Part shown: one piece after another, positions 15,674 through 24,014 of the stretch | Position numbering within the stretch: the stretch's first letter is position 1 | How the letters are laid out: the number at the start of each line of letters is the position of its first letter | DNA from: Acidicapsa dinghuensis | Lineage (GTDB): Bacteria > Acidobacteriota > Terriglobia > Terriglobales > Acidobacteriaceae | Reading direction: 5' to 3' | DNA: 64,000 bases | Assembly (NCBI RefSeq): GCF_025685685.1 | Contig: NZ_JAGSYH010000002.1 | Span: 1,040,768-1,104,767, forward strand | Program-made: the position numbers and the translations under genes | The notes under the pieces: generated by a model | What the model was told of the DNA's origin: nothing | The model's database searches: none | Seen by the model: only the letters and a program-made list of their open reading frames with translations

Positions 15674-17872
15674 ATGACGAACCGGCTCGTTCGCTCGTCC
15701 TCGCAACTCTCCCACCCCCTATCCGAACCTTCGCAACGCAGCCAGCATCTGCTGACCCTGCTCTTCACGCTTGCCCTGCTCGTGGCGTGCGCTCCCGGCA
15801 CACAGGCACAGGCCAACTCCACGGGCTATCGCCCATACTCTGGCTGGAGCACCTTCAGCGAGCAAACCATCACCTCGAACTTTCTTACGCAGGCCAACAT
15901 GACTGCGCAGTCGGATGCGCTAAAGGCCTCGGGACTGGAAGCGCATGGCTTCCAGTACATCAACATCGATTCCGGCTGGCAGGGCAGCTTCGACGCAAAC
16001 GGCAGGCCGATTCCCAATACGACTACCTTCCCCAATATCCAGGCGCTCGTCGCTCACATTCACCAGAACGGACAGAAAGCCGGCATCTATTGGATTCCCG
16101 GCGTCGAGTATCCAGCGGTCGCGGCTAACTCGCCGATTCTCGGCACGCAGTATCACATTCAGGACATCCTCACAGTTCCATACACCGCAGGAAATGCCTT
16201 TGGCGGCTCCGGCACCTCGCCCTATCACTACAAGATCGATTACACCAAGCCCGGCGCACAGGAGTACACGAACTCCGTTGTCGCCCTGTTCGCTTCGTGG
16301 GGTATCGATTACATCAAGCTCGATGGCGTAACGCCAGGCTCTGACAGCTATGGCACGTCGATCGATAATCGCCTCGACGTAGCCGCGTGGTCCAAAGCGA
16401 TTGCAGCAAGCGGCCGCACGATGTGGCTCACCATCTCCTGGGATCTCGATGAAGACTATCTCAGCGTATGGCAGCAGTACGCCAACGCACGGCGCATCGA
16501 CCAGGATGTGGAGTGCGAAGGCGATTGCAACACGCTGACCAACTGGCCGCGCATCTATGAGCGCTTCCGCGATCTGCCCGGATGGGAAAACGCAGCAGGT
16601 GAGACGGTTGGATGGAATGATCTCGACTCACTCGACATCATCAATACCAACGCAACCGACGGGCTCTCGAATGAAGAACGTCGCAGCGCGCTGAATCTGT
16701 GGTCGCTGGCCAATGCGCCGCTGGTGCTCGGCGGCGATCTGACGGCAATCGACAGCTTTGGCACGCAACTGCTCAGCAATGACGAAGCGCTGGCTGTCGA
16801 TCGCACCGGCCATCCCGCCGTACAGGTGCTCGATGGCGACATCGAAGTGTGGGTAAGCAACCTCGGACATGGCCAATACTACGTCGGCATCTTCAACATG
16901 AATGCGGCGGTGACGCATGCGCAGATACCGTGGTCGCTGCTTGGCTTCCGCAATGCCGTAAGCGTGCGTGACCTCTGGACGCACAGCGATCTTGGGCCAA
17001 TGCCCGGAGGCTTTTCGACGCTGCTCGGATCGCATGCCTCGCGACTGCTCAAGGTAACAGGCGTAGGCAGCCCGGAGGCATCACCTTCAACCGCGTATGA
17101 GGCAGCATCGGCCATCCTCGGCGGCAATGCTTCAATTGCCGATTGCCCACTCTGCGCAGGAGGAGAGAAGGTCGGCAATCTTGGTCTGGGCACGCAGAAC
17201 ACGGCGACATTCAACGCCGTATACGCACCGCGCGCAGGTGAATACCTGATGGAAGTCGACTCGATGACCATCGGCCTCCGCTCGTATCTCTTCAGCGTCA
17301 ACGGAGGACCCTATCAGACGCTCAACTGCAGCGGCGGCAGCTTCCTTGTTCCCGCAAGCACCACGGTGCCCGTCCATCTTGAGAAGGGCATGAACTCCAT
17401 TCAATTCGGAAGCCCGGTAAGCTATCCGCCGGATCTCGATGAGATCGTGATTCACGGCAACGGCGATTTCCCTGTTCCTGACTCCACCACCTATGAGGCT
17501 GAGGTCGCAACTCTCGCCGGGTCAGTCACCGGCGGATTCAGCAACTACTCCTCTGGCCTCGCAAAAGCCGGAAACATCGGCGGCGGCGCAGGCAATACCG
17601 TGACCTTCACAAACGTCACAGTGCCAAGCGATGGAACATATCAGCTTGAGATCGACTACCAGACCAGCGGCGAGCGCTCCTTCTTCGTTTCCATCAACGG
17701 CGCAACACCAATAGAGCTCGATCTGAACAGCAACACCTTCAGCGATCCCGCTCCAACGGTAATCCAGGCCCAGCTAAAGGCCGGGGTAAACACGATCCAA
17801 TTCAGCAACCCCAGCAACTACGCGCCCGATCTCGATCGCATCGTCGTAGCGCCCTGGTACGGCACGCACTAA
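15674..17872 (+). CDS. GH27 alpha-galactosidase with two C-terminal CBM35-like modules
   Basis: A 732-residue exported enzyme. The GH27 catalytic domain spans roughly residues 50-380, with nucleophile Asp217 in DYIKLDGV and probable acid/base Asp278 in ARRIDQDVEC. A beta-sandwich typical of GH27 follows to about residue 460. Two related modules come next (about 475-600 and 610-730), each with YEAE-type starts, GG-rich turns, a GAGNTVTF-like strand, NTIQF-like segments and DLDRIVV-like endings, as in CBM35. These would bind galactans or uronates. The leader (LTLLFTLALLVACAPGTQAQA) fits both a lipobox (LVAC) and a normal cleavage after AQA. AAGGAGA precedes the ATG. It probably releases galactose from plant hemicellulose. 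Confidence 0.9.
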   Translation: MTNRLVRSSSQLSHPLSEPSQRSQHLLTLLFTLALLVACAPGTQAQANSTGYRPYSGWSTFSEQTITSNFLTQANMTAQSDALKASGLEAHGFQYINIDSGWQGSFDANGRPIPNTTTFPNIQALVAHIHQNGQKAGIYWIPGVEYPAVAANSPILGTQYHIQDILTVPYTAGNAFGGSGTSPYHYKIDYTKPGAQEYTNSVVALFASWGIDYIKLDGVTPGSDSYGTSIDNRLDVAAWSKAIAASGRTMWLTISWDLDEDYLSVWQQYANARRIDQDVECEGDCNTLTNWPRIYERFRDLPGWENAAGETVGWNDLDSLDIINTNATDGLSNEERRSALNLWSLANAPLVLGGDLTAIDSFGTQLLSNDEALAVDRTGHPAVQVLDGDIEVWVSNLGHGQYYVGIFNMNAAVTHAQIPWSLLGFRNAVSVRDLWTHSDLGPMPGGFSTLLGSHASRLLKVTGVGSPEASPSTAYEAASAILGGNASIADCPLCAGGEKVGNLGLGTQNTATFNAVYAPRAGEYLMEVDSMTIGLRSYLFSVNGGPYQTLNCSGGSFLVPASTTVPVHLEKGMNSIQFGSPVSYPPDLDEIVIHGNGDFPVPDSTTYEAEVATLAGSVTGGFSNYSSGLAKAGNIGGGAGNTVTFTNVTVPSDGTYQLEIDYQTSGERSFFVSINGATPIELDLNSNTFSDPAPTVIQAQLKAGVNTIQFSNPSNYAPDLDRIVVAPWYGTH

Positions 17873-17898
17873 GTTGTTCCTGATCGATGTAACGCATT

Positions 17899-17998
17899 GT
17901 TTTGAAAGGGCACGGTTTCAACCGCGCCACAAAAACGAACAAAGTCAGCCGGGCTTCAGCCCCTGAAGGATGGATTTCACTCTCTTTGGACTTTGCCC
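17899..17998. repeat. dispersed intergenic repeat, family A copy 3
   Basis: Carries GTTTTGAAAGGGCACGG, CCGGGCTTCAGCCCCTGAAGG and a TTTGGACTTTG end. It opens the 591-base gap between the alpha-galactosidase and M28 peptidase genes. That gap is packed with further repeats (listed separately) and contains no supported gene. Its short MKGHGF frame is the family's usual artefact. Confidence 0.75.
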
Positions 17999-18001
17999 GC
18001 A

Positions 18002-18038
18002 ATCGTTGGCCCTGGGCATCTTGCCCAGGGCCAACGAT
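18002..18038. repeat. perfect hairpin with 17-bp arms
   Basis: ATCGTTGGCCCTGGGCA, a TCT loop and its exact reverse complement make a 37-base perfect hairpin. No T-run follows. The core GCCCTGGGC is also found at 18206 and in repeat family B. The exact symmetry over 34 bases is far beyond chance and suggests a selected or recently formed structure. Confidence 0.85.
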
Positions 18039-18051
18039 ACCAACAAACTGT

Positions 18052-18109
18052 TCAAAAGCTAGGCCCGAGAATCAAAAGCTAGACCGAGAATCAAAAGCTA
18101 GGCCGAGGA
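18052..18109. repeat. three tandem 19-20-bp units
   Basis: Three head-to-tail copies begin TCAAAAGCTAG at 18052, 18072 and 18091. Units are 20, 19 and 19 bases and differ by single changes (GGCCCGAGAA, GACCGAGAA, GGCCGAGGA). There is no spacer, so this is a minisatellite and not a CRISPR array. Confidence 0.8.
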
Positions 18110-18112
18110 AAG

Positions 18113-18140
18113 GTAGGCCGGGGATAGATCCCCGGCACAG
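18113..18140. repeat. 28-bp dispersed repeat, family C copy 2
   Basis: GTAGGCCGGGG, a short core and CCCCGGCACAG match the copy at 1443-1470 apart from two core bases. It abuts the tandem array. A GGGGCTTCAGCCCC hairpin follows at about 18157. Confidence 0.7.
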
Positions 18141-18205
18141 AGAAGATGCCATCATCGGGGCTTCAGCCCCTGAGGCGAGTTTGTGATCTTAGCCAGCAAT
18201 CGAGA

Positions 18206-18236
18206 CCCTGGGCATCCCAGCCCAGGGCTCTCTTTT
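18206..18236 (+). terminator. possible intrinsic terminator
   Basis: CCCTGGGC (18206-18213) and GCCCAGGG (18220-18227) form a stem, followed closely by TCTCTTTTT. It lies about 330 bases beyond the alpha-galactosidase stop and 230 before the M28 gene. It could end read-through transcripts; it may equally be another copy of the GCCCTGGGC hairpin repeat. Confidence 0.45.
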
Positions 18237-18463
18237 TGCCCCGGCCTCGCTCTTGACAGGTGGGCGGACCCAAATCCATAGTTCAATTCCCGGTTTGCGG
18301 TGTTACTGTTAATTCTCAATAGAAATTTGAGGCACTCCGCAGTACGCCGTCCCGCGTGTACGACTGCGGCATATTCAAATCCCAGTTCAGCAAACGACAA
18401 CATCGCCTGACCCAACCAGACCTGCTTCGTGCAGGTCCACTTTCTATTCGAGGTCCGTCCCGC

Positions 18464-20704
18464 ATGCGCTTGTTTGTAGCTGCTGTATCTCTCTTTGCAC
18501 TCACCGCCCAGGCCGCCGACACAGGCCGTCCCCTGCGCGGATACACCGCCGAAACCTCCGCCACCGAAGTCCAGTGGGAACAGAAATTCCGCGAGATTCC
18601 CGACCGCGACCGTCTGCGCGAAAACATGCGCCGCCTCAGCGCACGCCCGCACCACGTCGGCTCGCCCTATGACAAGGACAACGCCGAGTGGCTCCTCGCC
18701 CAGCTCAAATCCTACGGTCTCGACGCCAACATCGAAGAGTTCACCACACTCTTCCCCACTCCCAAGTCACGCCTGCTTGAGCTCGAAGGCCCCAAGCCCT
18801 TCAAAGCCACTCTCCAGGAACCGGTAATCCCCGAAGACCCCACCTCCAATCAGACCTCCGAACAACTACCCACCTACAACGCCTTCTCGCACGACGGCGA
18901 CGTCACCGCCCCGCTCGTCTACGTCAACTACGGCCGCCCCGAAGACTACGAAGTCCTCGATCAGATGGGCGTTTCCGTCAAGGGAGCCATCGTAATCGCC
19001 CGCTACGGCGCAAGCTGGCGCGGCATCAAGCCTAAGGTCGCCGCCGAACACGGCGCAGTCGGCTGCATCATCTACTCCGACCCGCATGACGACGGCTACT
19101 CCCAGGGCGACACCTACCCTGCCGGTCCTACGCGTCCGCCTGAGGGCGTCCAGCGGGGCTCCGTCATGGATATGCCGGTCTATCCCGGCGATCCGCAGAC
19201 CCCCGGCGTTGGAGCGAAGCCGGGTGTGAAGCTCATCCCGCTCGACGAAGTAAAGACCATCACCAAGATCCCCGTCCTGCCCATCTCCTACGCCGACGCG
19301 ACGCCATTTCTCGAGTCGCTCAAGGGACAGACCGTGCCCATTCCCTGGCGCGGCAGCCTGCCACTCACCTATCACTCCGGCCCCAGCATCGTGAAGGCGC
19401 ATCTAGCCCTCGCCTTCAACTGGGACCGCAAGACCCTCTACGATGTCGTCGCCAAAATCCCCGGCAGCAAATATCCCGATCAGTGGGTCATCCGCGGCAA
19501 CCATCATGACGGCTGGGTCAACGGCGCGGAAGACCCAATCTCCGGAGCCAGCCCTGAGCTCGAAGAAGCACGCTCTCTCGGCGAACTCGTCAAGCAGGGC
19601 TGGAAACCCTCCCGCACCATCATCTACTGCTTCTGGGATGGCGAAGAGCCCGCGCTCCTCGGCTCAACCGAGTGGGCTGAGTATCACGCCGATGAGCTGA
19701 AGCAGCACGCCGTCGCCTACTTCAACACCGACGGCAACGGACGCGGCTACTTCGGCGCCGAGGGCTCCCATACCCTTGAGAACTTCGTCAACGACGTCGC
19801 CAAAGACATCAAGGACCCCGAAACCGGCATGTCCGTCTGGAAGCGCGCCCGTCTCGTCGATATCTCCCGCGCCACTCCCAAAGACCGCGCCGAGATTCGC
19901 AGCCGCGCCGACATGCGCATTCCGGCCCTCGGCTCCGGCTCCGACTACACCGTCTTCATCGACCACCTCGGCGTAGCCAGCGTCAACCTCGGCTACGGCG
20001 GCGAAGACACCGGCGGCCAGTACCACTCCATCTACGATGATTTCTACTGGTACACCCACTACTCCGATACCGACTTCAGCTACGGCCGCGCCCTCGCGCA
20101 GACCGCCGGCACCATGATCCTGCGCATGGCTGACGCCGACGTCCTTCCCTTCCAGTTCACCGACCTCGCCGACACCGTCCACATGTACCTGACGCAGCTC
20201 AAGGAGCTCGACACAGAAGAGCGCGATAAAGCCAAAGAGCGCGACAAGGAAATCTCCGAAGGCGTCTACGATGCACTCAAAGACCCCAAGAAGACCCTAG
20301 TCCCACCGCCCACGGAAACCATCCCACCCTACCTCAACTTCGCCCCGCTCGAGCAGGCCTCCGACGACCTGACCGAAGCCGCGCAAGCCTACGACAAGGC
20401 CTACAGCGCAGCCGCCGCAGCCAACCCCGACCCCAAACTCAATGAAGACCTCATGCGCAGCGAGCGCCTGCTCACCGATAGCCGCGGCCTTCCCAACCGC
20501 CCGTGGTTCGAGCACCTGCTCTACGCCCCCGGTTTCTACACCGGCTATGGCGTCAAAACCATCCCCGGCGTCCGCGAAGCCATCGAGCAGAAGCAATGGT
20601 CCGAAGCCAACGAGCAGATCAACCACGTCTCCGAAGCCCTGGAGCACGAGGTAGACCTGCTAAAACAAGCCACCAAGCTCCTGCCCGCCAAACCCAGCGA
20701 ATAG
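18464..20704 (+). CDS. M28 metallopeptidase, glutamate carboxypeptidase II-like, exported
   Basis: A 746-residue exopeptidase of the GCPII/PSMA group. A signal peptide (MRLFVAAVSLFALTAQAA) is followed by a PA domain insert (LVYVNYGRPEDYEVLD, IVIARYG, GCIIYSDP). The M28 zinc-binding core has GNHHDGWVNGAEDPISGAS, FWDGEEPALLGSTEW, YFNTDGNG and YHSIYDDFYW. A C-terminal transferrin-receptor-like dimerisation domain completes it. It probably trims C-terminal or N-terminal residues from peptides in the periplasm. The ATG at 18464 is chosen because the longer frame from 18356 adds 36 non-signal residues. It ends in a strong terminator at 20756. Confidence 0.9.
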   Translation: MRLFVAAVSLFALTAQAADTGRPLRGYTAETSATEVQWEQKFREIPDRDRLRENMRRLSARPHHVGSPYDKDNAEWLLAQLKSYGLDANIEEFTTLFPTPKSRLLELEGPKPFKATLQEPVIPEDPTSNQTSEQLPTYNAFSHDGDVTAPLVYVNYGRPEDYEVLDQMGVSVKGAIVIARYGASWRGIKPKVAAEHGAVGCIIYSDPHDDGYSQGDTYPAGPTRPPEGVQRGSVMDMPVYPGDPQTPGVGAKPGVKLIPLDEVKTITKIPVLPISYADATPFLESLKGQTVPIPWRGSLPLTYHSGPSIVKAHLALAFNWDRKTLYDVVAKIPGSKYPDQWVIRGNHHDGWVNGAEDPISGASPELEEARSLGELVKQGWKPSRTIIYCFWDGEEPALLGSTEWAEYHADELKQHAVAYFNTDGNGRGYFGAEGSHTLENFVNDVAKDIKDPETGMSVWKRARLVDISRATPKDRAEIRSRADMRIPALGSGSDYTVFIDHLGVASVNLGYGGEDTGGQYHSIYDDFYWYTHYSDTDFSYGRALAQTAGTMILRMADADVLPFQFTDLADTVHMYLTQLKELDTEERDKAKERDKEISEGVYDALKDPKKTLVPPPTETIPPYLNFAPLEQASDDLTEAAQAYDKAYSAAAAANPDPKLNEDLMRSERLLTDSRGLPNRPWFEHLLYAPGFYTGYGVKTIPGVREAIEQKQWSEANEQINHVSEALEHEVDLLKQATKLLPAKPSE

Positions 20705-20755
20705 AAGAACAGTATCTAGCTCGACCTTTTGAAACAAACTCACAAAGAACTCATG

Positions 20756-20792
20756 GCCGGGCACAAGCCGAATCTATGCCCGGCTATTTTTT
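20756..20792 (+). terminator. intrinsic terminator of the M28 gene
   Basis: GCCGGGCA (20756-20763) pairs with TGCCCGGC (20777-20784) and is followed by TATTTTTT. The loop is 13 bases. It separates the peptidase gene from the defence gene that starts at 20864. Confidence 0.8.
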
Positions 20793-20863
20793 ACTTTTCC
20801 ATCTAGATCCACTGTTCTCATTCTTCTGGACGGAAAACTATCTCCAGCTTATTCTTGTGAGTC

Positions 20864-22369
20864 ATGGCACCTATCAAACCTGTTCAAGTTGTCGGCCCAA
20901 TCGAGCCGTTTGAGTTTTGTGAATCTGAATTGGTGATTGGATTTACTTATGCGGTCGGAACAAACTATAGACCAGTCCAAGAATTTATCATCGAGATACT
21001 CAAGCAGTATCACTATAAGCCAAATGTAATACGCGTCAGCGATCTTATAGGCAATCTCTCGCGCTTGGATCTGGATGACAAATCTGAGGTCGGCAGAGTT
21101 TCTACGCTGATGGACGCTGGAAATAGTCTCTGCAGAACATCCGGCCACCGTGATATTTGGGCGCTTGCTTCAATAGTAGAGATCAATAAAAAACGTGGCA
21201 GCAACGCAGCTGATCAAAAACCTCTTGAGAGAACTGCCCATCTTATATTTTCCTTAAAGAGGCCCGAGGAAGTCTCGACTCTTCGGAAGGTGTATGCTGC
21301 AGGTTTTTTTGTTATTGGCGTATTCGCTACCGAAACTGAACGGCTGGAGTATTTAATCGATGGCAATGCGCCAAAGATATCTGCGAGAGAGTTGATCAAA
21401 CGTGATGAAGATGAACTCGCAGATGATGATGGCCAAAAAACAAGCAAAACATTTCAATTAGCAGACGTATTTGTACAACTGAAAAATCAGGCATATAGAG
21501 CTGAACTCTCTCGGTTTTTTTCGCTCATTTTTTCTGATCCGTACCAGACACCTACACAACACGAACAGGCTATGTTTCTAGCCTATGCCTCTTCATTGCG
21601 TTCGGGACAACTCGGGCGACAAGTAGGCGCGGTAATCACATCAAAAACAGGCGATGTGCTTGCGGTTGGATGCAATGACGTTCCGAAACCTGGCGGAGGC
21701 CTTTACTGGCCAGGGCAAGATGATAATCGTGATCACGTCCTCGGCGAAGATACAAATGACAAAAGAAAGGCACAGATCATCGATCAGTTGATTTCGAAGC
21801 TCCCTGAAAATTTAGAGGAATCTCTTGCGGTGGCTCTTCGAAAGAGCTTCCGTGAAGTCTTGGACATCACAGAATACGGACGAGCTGTACATGCCGAAAT
21901 GGATGCACTCCTTACCTGTGCAAGATCGGGAGTCAGTCCCCAAGGTGCTCTTTTATACACAACAACATTTCCTTGCCACAATTGTGCTCGACACATCATC
22001 GCAGCAGGAATCGAGCGCGTTATTTACATTGAACCTTATGCAAAGAGTAAGGCTCAGGAACTCCATGAAGATGCTATCGTAGTGGAGGAGAAAGCTGAAA
22101 AGAGCGCACGAGGACCCAAAAGAAAACTGCCTTTTACGCATTTTGTAGGGATTGGTCCGCGTCGATATTTTGATCTCTTTTCTTTGAACCAAAGCACCGG
22201 TCATGAGCTCGAACGAAAAGAGAACGGGAAGAAGTTCAATATCCAAACGGTGAAGTCGTGGCCGCGAATTCCACTTTCGCCATATACCTACATGGAACGA
22301 GAGAGAATGGCAATAGAGGTACTGTCTTCAATTCCGAAACAACTGGACATGTTCGAGCCAGAAGAGTAA
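20864..22369 (+). CDS. anti-phage dCTP/dCMP deaminase (AvcD/DCD-like)
   Basis: This 501-residue protein has the architecture of anti-phage deoxycytidine-nucleotide deaminases. The N-terminal P-loop NTPase-like domain starts VIGFTYAVGTNYRPVQEFI; its loop lacks the usual Walker Lys, and the domain includes HLIFSLKRPEEVSTLRKVY. The C-terminal zinc deaminase domain has CNDVPKPGGGLYWPGQDD, VHAEMDAL (His343, Glu345) and FPCHNCARHI (Cys371, Cys374). Known AvcD/DCD proteins destroy dCTP or dCMP on infection and starve phage of nucleotides. The gene is clearly richer in A/T than its neighbours, a sign of transfer. The start ATG has only a weak ribosome binding site. Only about 70 bases separate it from the upstream terminator. 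Alternatively it could be a housekeeping-type dCMP deaminase, but the NTPase fusion argues against that. Confidence 0.85.
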   Translation: MAPIKPVQVVGPIEPFEFCESELVIGFTYAVGTNYRPVQEFIIEILKQYHYKPNVIRVSDLIGNLSRLDLDDKSEVGRVSTLMDAGNSLCRTSGHRDIWALASIVEINKKRGSNAADQKPLERTAHLIFSLKRPEEVSTLRKVYAAGFFVIGVFATETERLEYLIDGNAPKISARELIKRDEDELADDDGQKTSKTFQLADVFVQLKNQAYRAELSRFFSLIFSDPYQTPTQHEQAMFLAYASSLRSGQLGRQVGAVITSKTGDVLAVGCNDVPKPGGGLYWPGQDDNRDHVLGEDTNDKRKAQIIDQLISKLPENLEESLAVALRKSFREVLDITEYGRAVHAEMDALLTCARSGVSPQGALLYTTTFPCHNCARHIIAAGIERVIYIEPYAKSKAQELHEDAIVVEEKAEKSARGPKRKLPFTHFVGIGPRRYFDLFSLNQSTGHELERKENGKKFNIQTVKSWPRIPLSPYTYMERERMAIEVLSSIPKQLDMFEPEE

Positions 22370-22396
22370 GAATCGCGGGCAACACTGGAGGATTTT

Positions 22397-22594
22397 ATGA
22401 ACGTCGTAAAAAACAAGAGCACAGATAATGGGCGACAGTTCTGGTCGCACGTTGAATCCATTGTGCGGCAGGTCCGTAATCTTGATACGACGTCCGATAC
22501 AGATAATGCCGAAGAAAGGCGATGTGCCGAGAGTGATTCCAACATGAATCATGAGCCGGTACATCCTGCGCATTGCGACAACTCGGAGGATTAG
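22397..22594 (+). CDS. small unknown ORF downstream of the dCTP deaminase
   Basis: A 65-residue frame starting MNVVKNKSTDNGRQFWSHVE, 27 bases after the deaminase stop. CTGGAGGATTTT before the ATG is a strong ribosome binding site. The first 30 residues look like a helical coding sequence; the rest is polar and rich in Asp, Glu, Asn and His, with no recognisable domain. Position and A/T-rich composition suggest it travels with the deaminase. It may be a regulator, accessory protein or decayed remnant. I do not recognise the family. Confidence 0.5.
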   Translation: MNVVKNKSTDNGRQFWSHVESIVRQVRNLDTTSDTDNAEERRCAESDSNMNHEPVHPAHCDNSED

Positions 22595-22997
22595 ATTGCG
22601 CAGGCTTATTCGGTGCAAGATTTGCAAGATGCAACCGAATTTGTCTTTGAGATCTGGCGGCTCATAGCCGAGCGCATGACTTTGGTCATTTCGGTGACCT
22701 TTTAGCTTTCCTCTGCCTGCCACAGAAACCATCCCAGACCGCTTCCTCCTCCCCGGCAATCACGCCTACAGGGCATTTCCTCAAACCAGCCCGTCATCTG
22801 TATTGAATTGAACTCCCGCGAAAAAATTTATCGCCGTGGACGACCCGGCACGGATTTCGGGCCTACAATCCCCTGTAGCCATCGGCCACTTCTGCGGACG
22901 GCAGCCAAGCCTGTCTGCAGGATCTGCTCACCGCTTGAGCGAGAAGACTGAATAAGACCTGGGCCCCCGTCAAATCAATCTGACCAGGAGATTCCCC
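22595..22997. other. gap after the defence island, no gene seen
   Basis: No supported gene or terminator was seen in these 403 bases. A 143-residue frame on the other strand (22328-22759) overlaps the small ORF and has no ribosome binding site or known domain. Base composition returns to GC-rich within the gap, so one boundary of the A/T-rich island probably lies here. No attachment-site repeat was noticed. Confidence 0.4.
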
Positions 22998-23750
22998 ATG
23001 ACCTTGCAGAAGACCGCTCGCGAAGGAATCAAGCTCTACGCTCAAAAAATGGGCATCGCCGTGGACTTCTATCCACCGCCGGGAAGTTACGCGCGCCAGT
23101 TGCGTGAACTGCTCACAAAAATGGAAATCAATGTCGTGCTGGATGTCGGTGCGTTTATCGGCAACTATGCAACGCTCCTGCGCGAATCAGGATACAAAGG
23201 GCACATCATAAGCTTCGAGCCCGTTCCCGACTCCTATGACAAGCTGCACGCGAGAATGCACCACGATCCTCTTTGGTCCGGCCAGCCCTTTGGATTGAGT
23301 GATGAAAACCGTGAAGCGCAGATCAATACCTTCAGCCGCGGCGATTTCAACTCTTTGTTGCATCTGCGTACGGACGCCGAGGCAGCTTACGCGCTCGATC
23401 CCGCGGATCATCACCAAACCACAATCCAACTCCGCAGGCTGGATTCAGTTCTCATGGAACTCATTCAGGGAATCCAGTCTCCTCGCATCTTCATGAAGAT
23501 CGACACGCAAGGCCATGATGTCAGCGTCGTCAAGGGAGCCACCGGCGTACTCAATCACATCCTCGGCCTTCAAAGTGAACTACCGGCAGTTCAGCTCTAC
23601 GACGGCATGACCTCCATGCCCACTGCGCTGGAGTTCTACGCCTCCTGCGGGTTCGTTCCTATCGGATTCCACCCGGTAAATACCTTGCGCAACACCCAGA
23701 TTTCCCCTGAGTTTGACGTGCTGTTCAATCGGCTCGAAACGCAACACTGA
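22998..23750 (+). CDS. FkbM-family methyltransferase
   Basis: A 250-residue SAM-dependent methyltransferase. Motif I is VVLDVGAFIGNYATLL (from about residue 47), followed by IISFEPVPDSYDKL, and KIDTQGHDVSVVKGA, which is characteristic of FkbM proteins. Such enzymes methylate hydroxyl groups of sugars or polyketides and often sit in surface polysaccharide clusters. No other glycan gene is adjacent, so the target is unknown. CCAGGAGA precedes the ATG. Confidence 0.85.
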   Translation: MTLQKTAREGIKLYAQKMGIAVDFYPPPGSYARQLRELLTKMEINVVLDVGAFIGNYATLLRESGYKGHIISFEPVPDSYDKLHARMHHDPLWSGQPFGLSDENREAQINTFSRGDFNSLLHLRTDAEAAYALDPADHHQTTIQLRRLDSVLMELIQGIQSPRIFMKIDTQGHDVSVVKGATGVLNHILGLQSELPAVQLYDGMTSMPTALEFYASCGFVPIGFHPVNTLRNTQISPEFDVLFNRLETQH

Positions 23751-24014
23751 GTCCTGATTCGCGCATGTAGAGGCCGCCTCAAACGGCTTGATATTCATCG
23801 CGCGCGAATCACTCCTGAGCTCTCACCGTCTGTCCACTGGATCAAGTGGCCTCGCCTTTGTTGTCTGTCCGCAATCGCCTTCAGCTTTGGATAGCGTGTG
23901 GAAAAAGCCCTCGAACTGCAAGAGAAACGTAAGAATAAAGACGATACCCCGCGTTTTTGAAAATGCTCCTATAAGTGCTTACACACATGTGTATCGTTGC
24001 AGCAAGGAGATGGA

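Noticed and set aside
15469-16128. 219-codon frame overlapping the alpha-galactosidase start
   Set aside because: Runs into the GH27 gene in another frame; the GH27 frame has the ribosome binding site, signal peptide and catalytic motifs.
18052-18109. possible CRISPR array
   Set aside because: Units are only 19-20 bases, directly abutting with no spacers, and there is no cas gene in the window.
18206-18236. firm terminator call for the alpha-galactosidase gene
   Set aside because: Stem and T-run exist, but the site is about 330 bases beyond the stop and its core is shared with dispersed hairpins; kept only as a possible terminator.
22328-22759. 143-codon frame on the - strand after the deaminase
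   Set aside because: It overlaps the deaminase end and the small downstream ORF, lacks a ribosome binding site, and shows no family signature.
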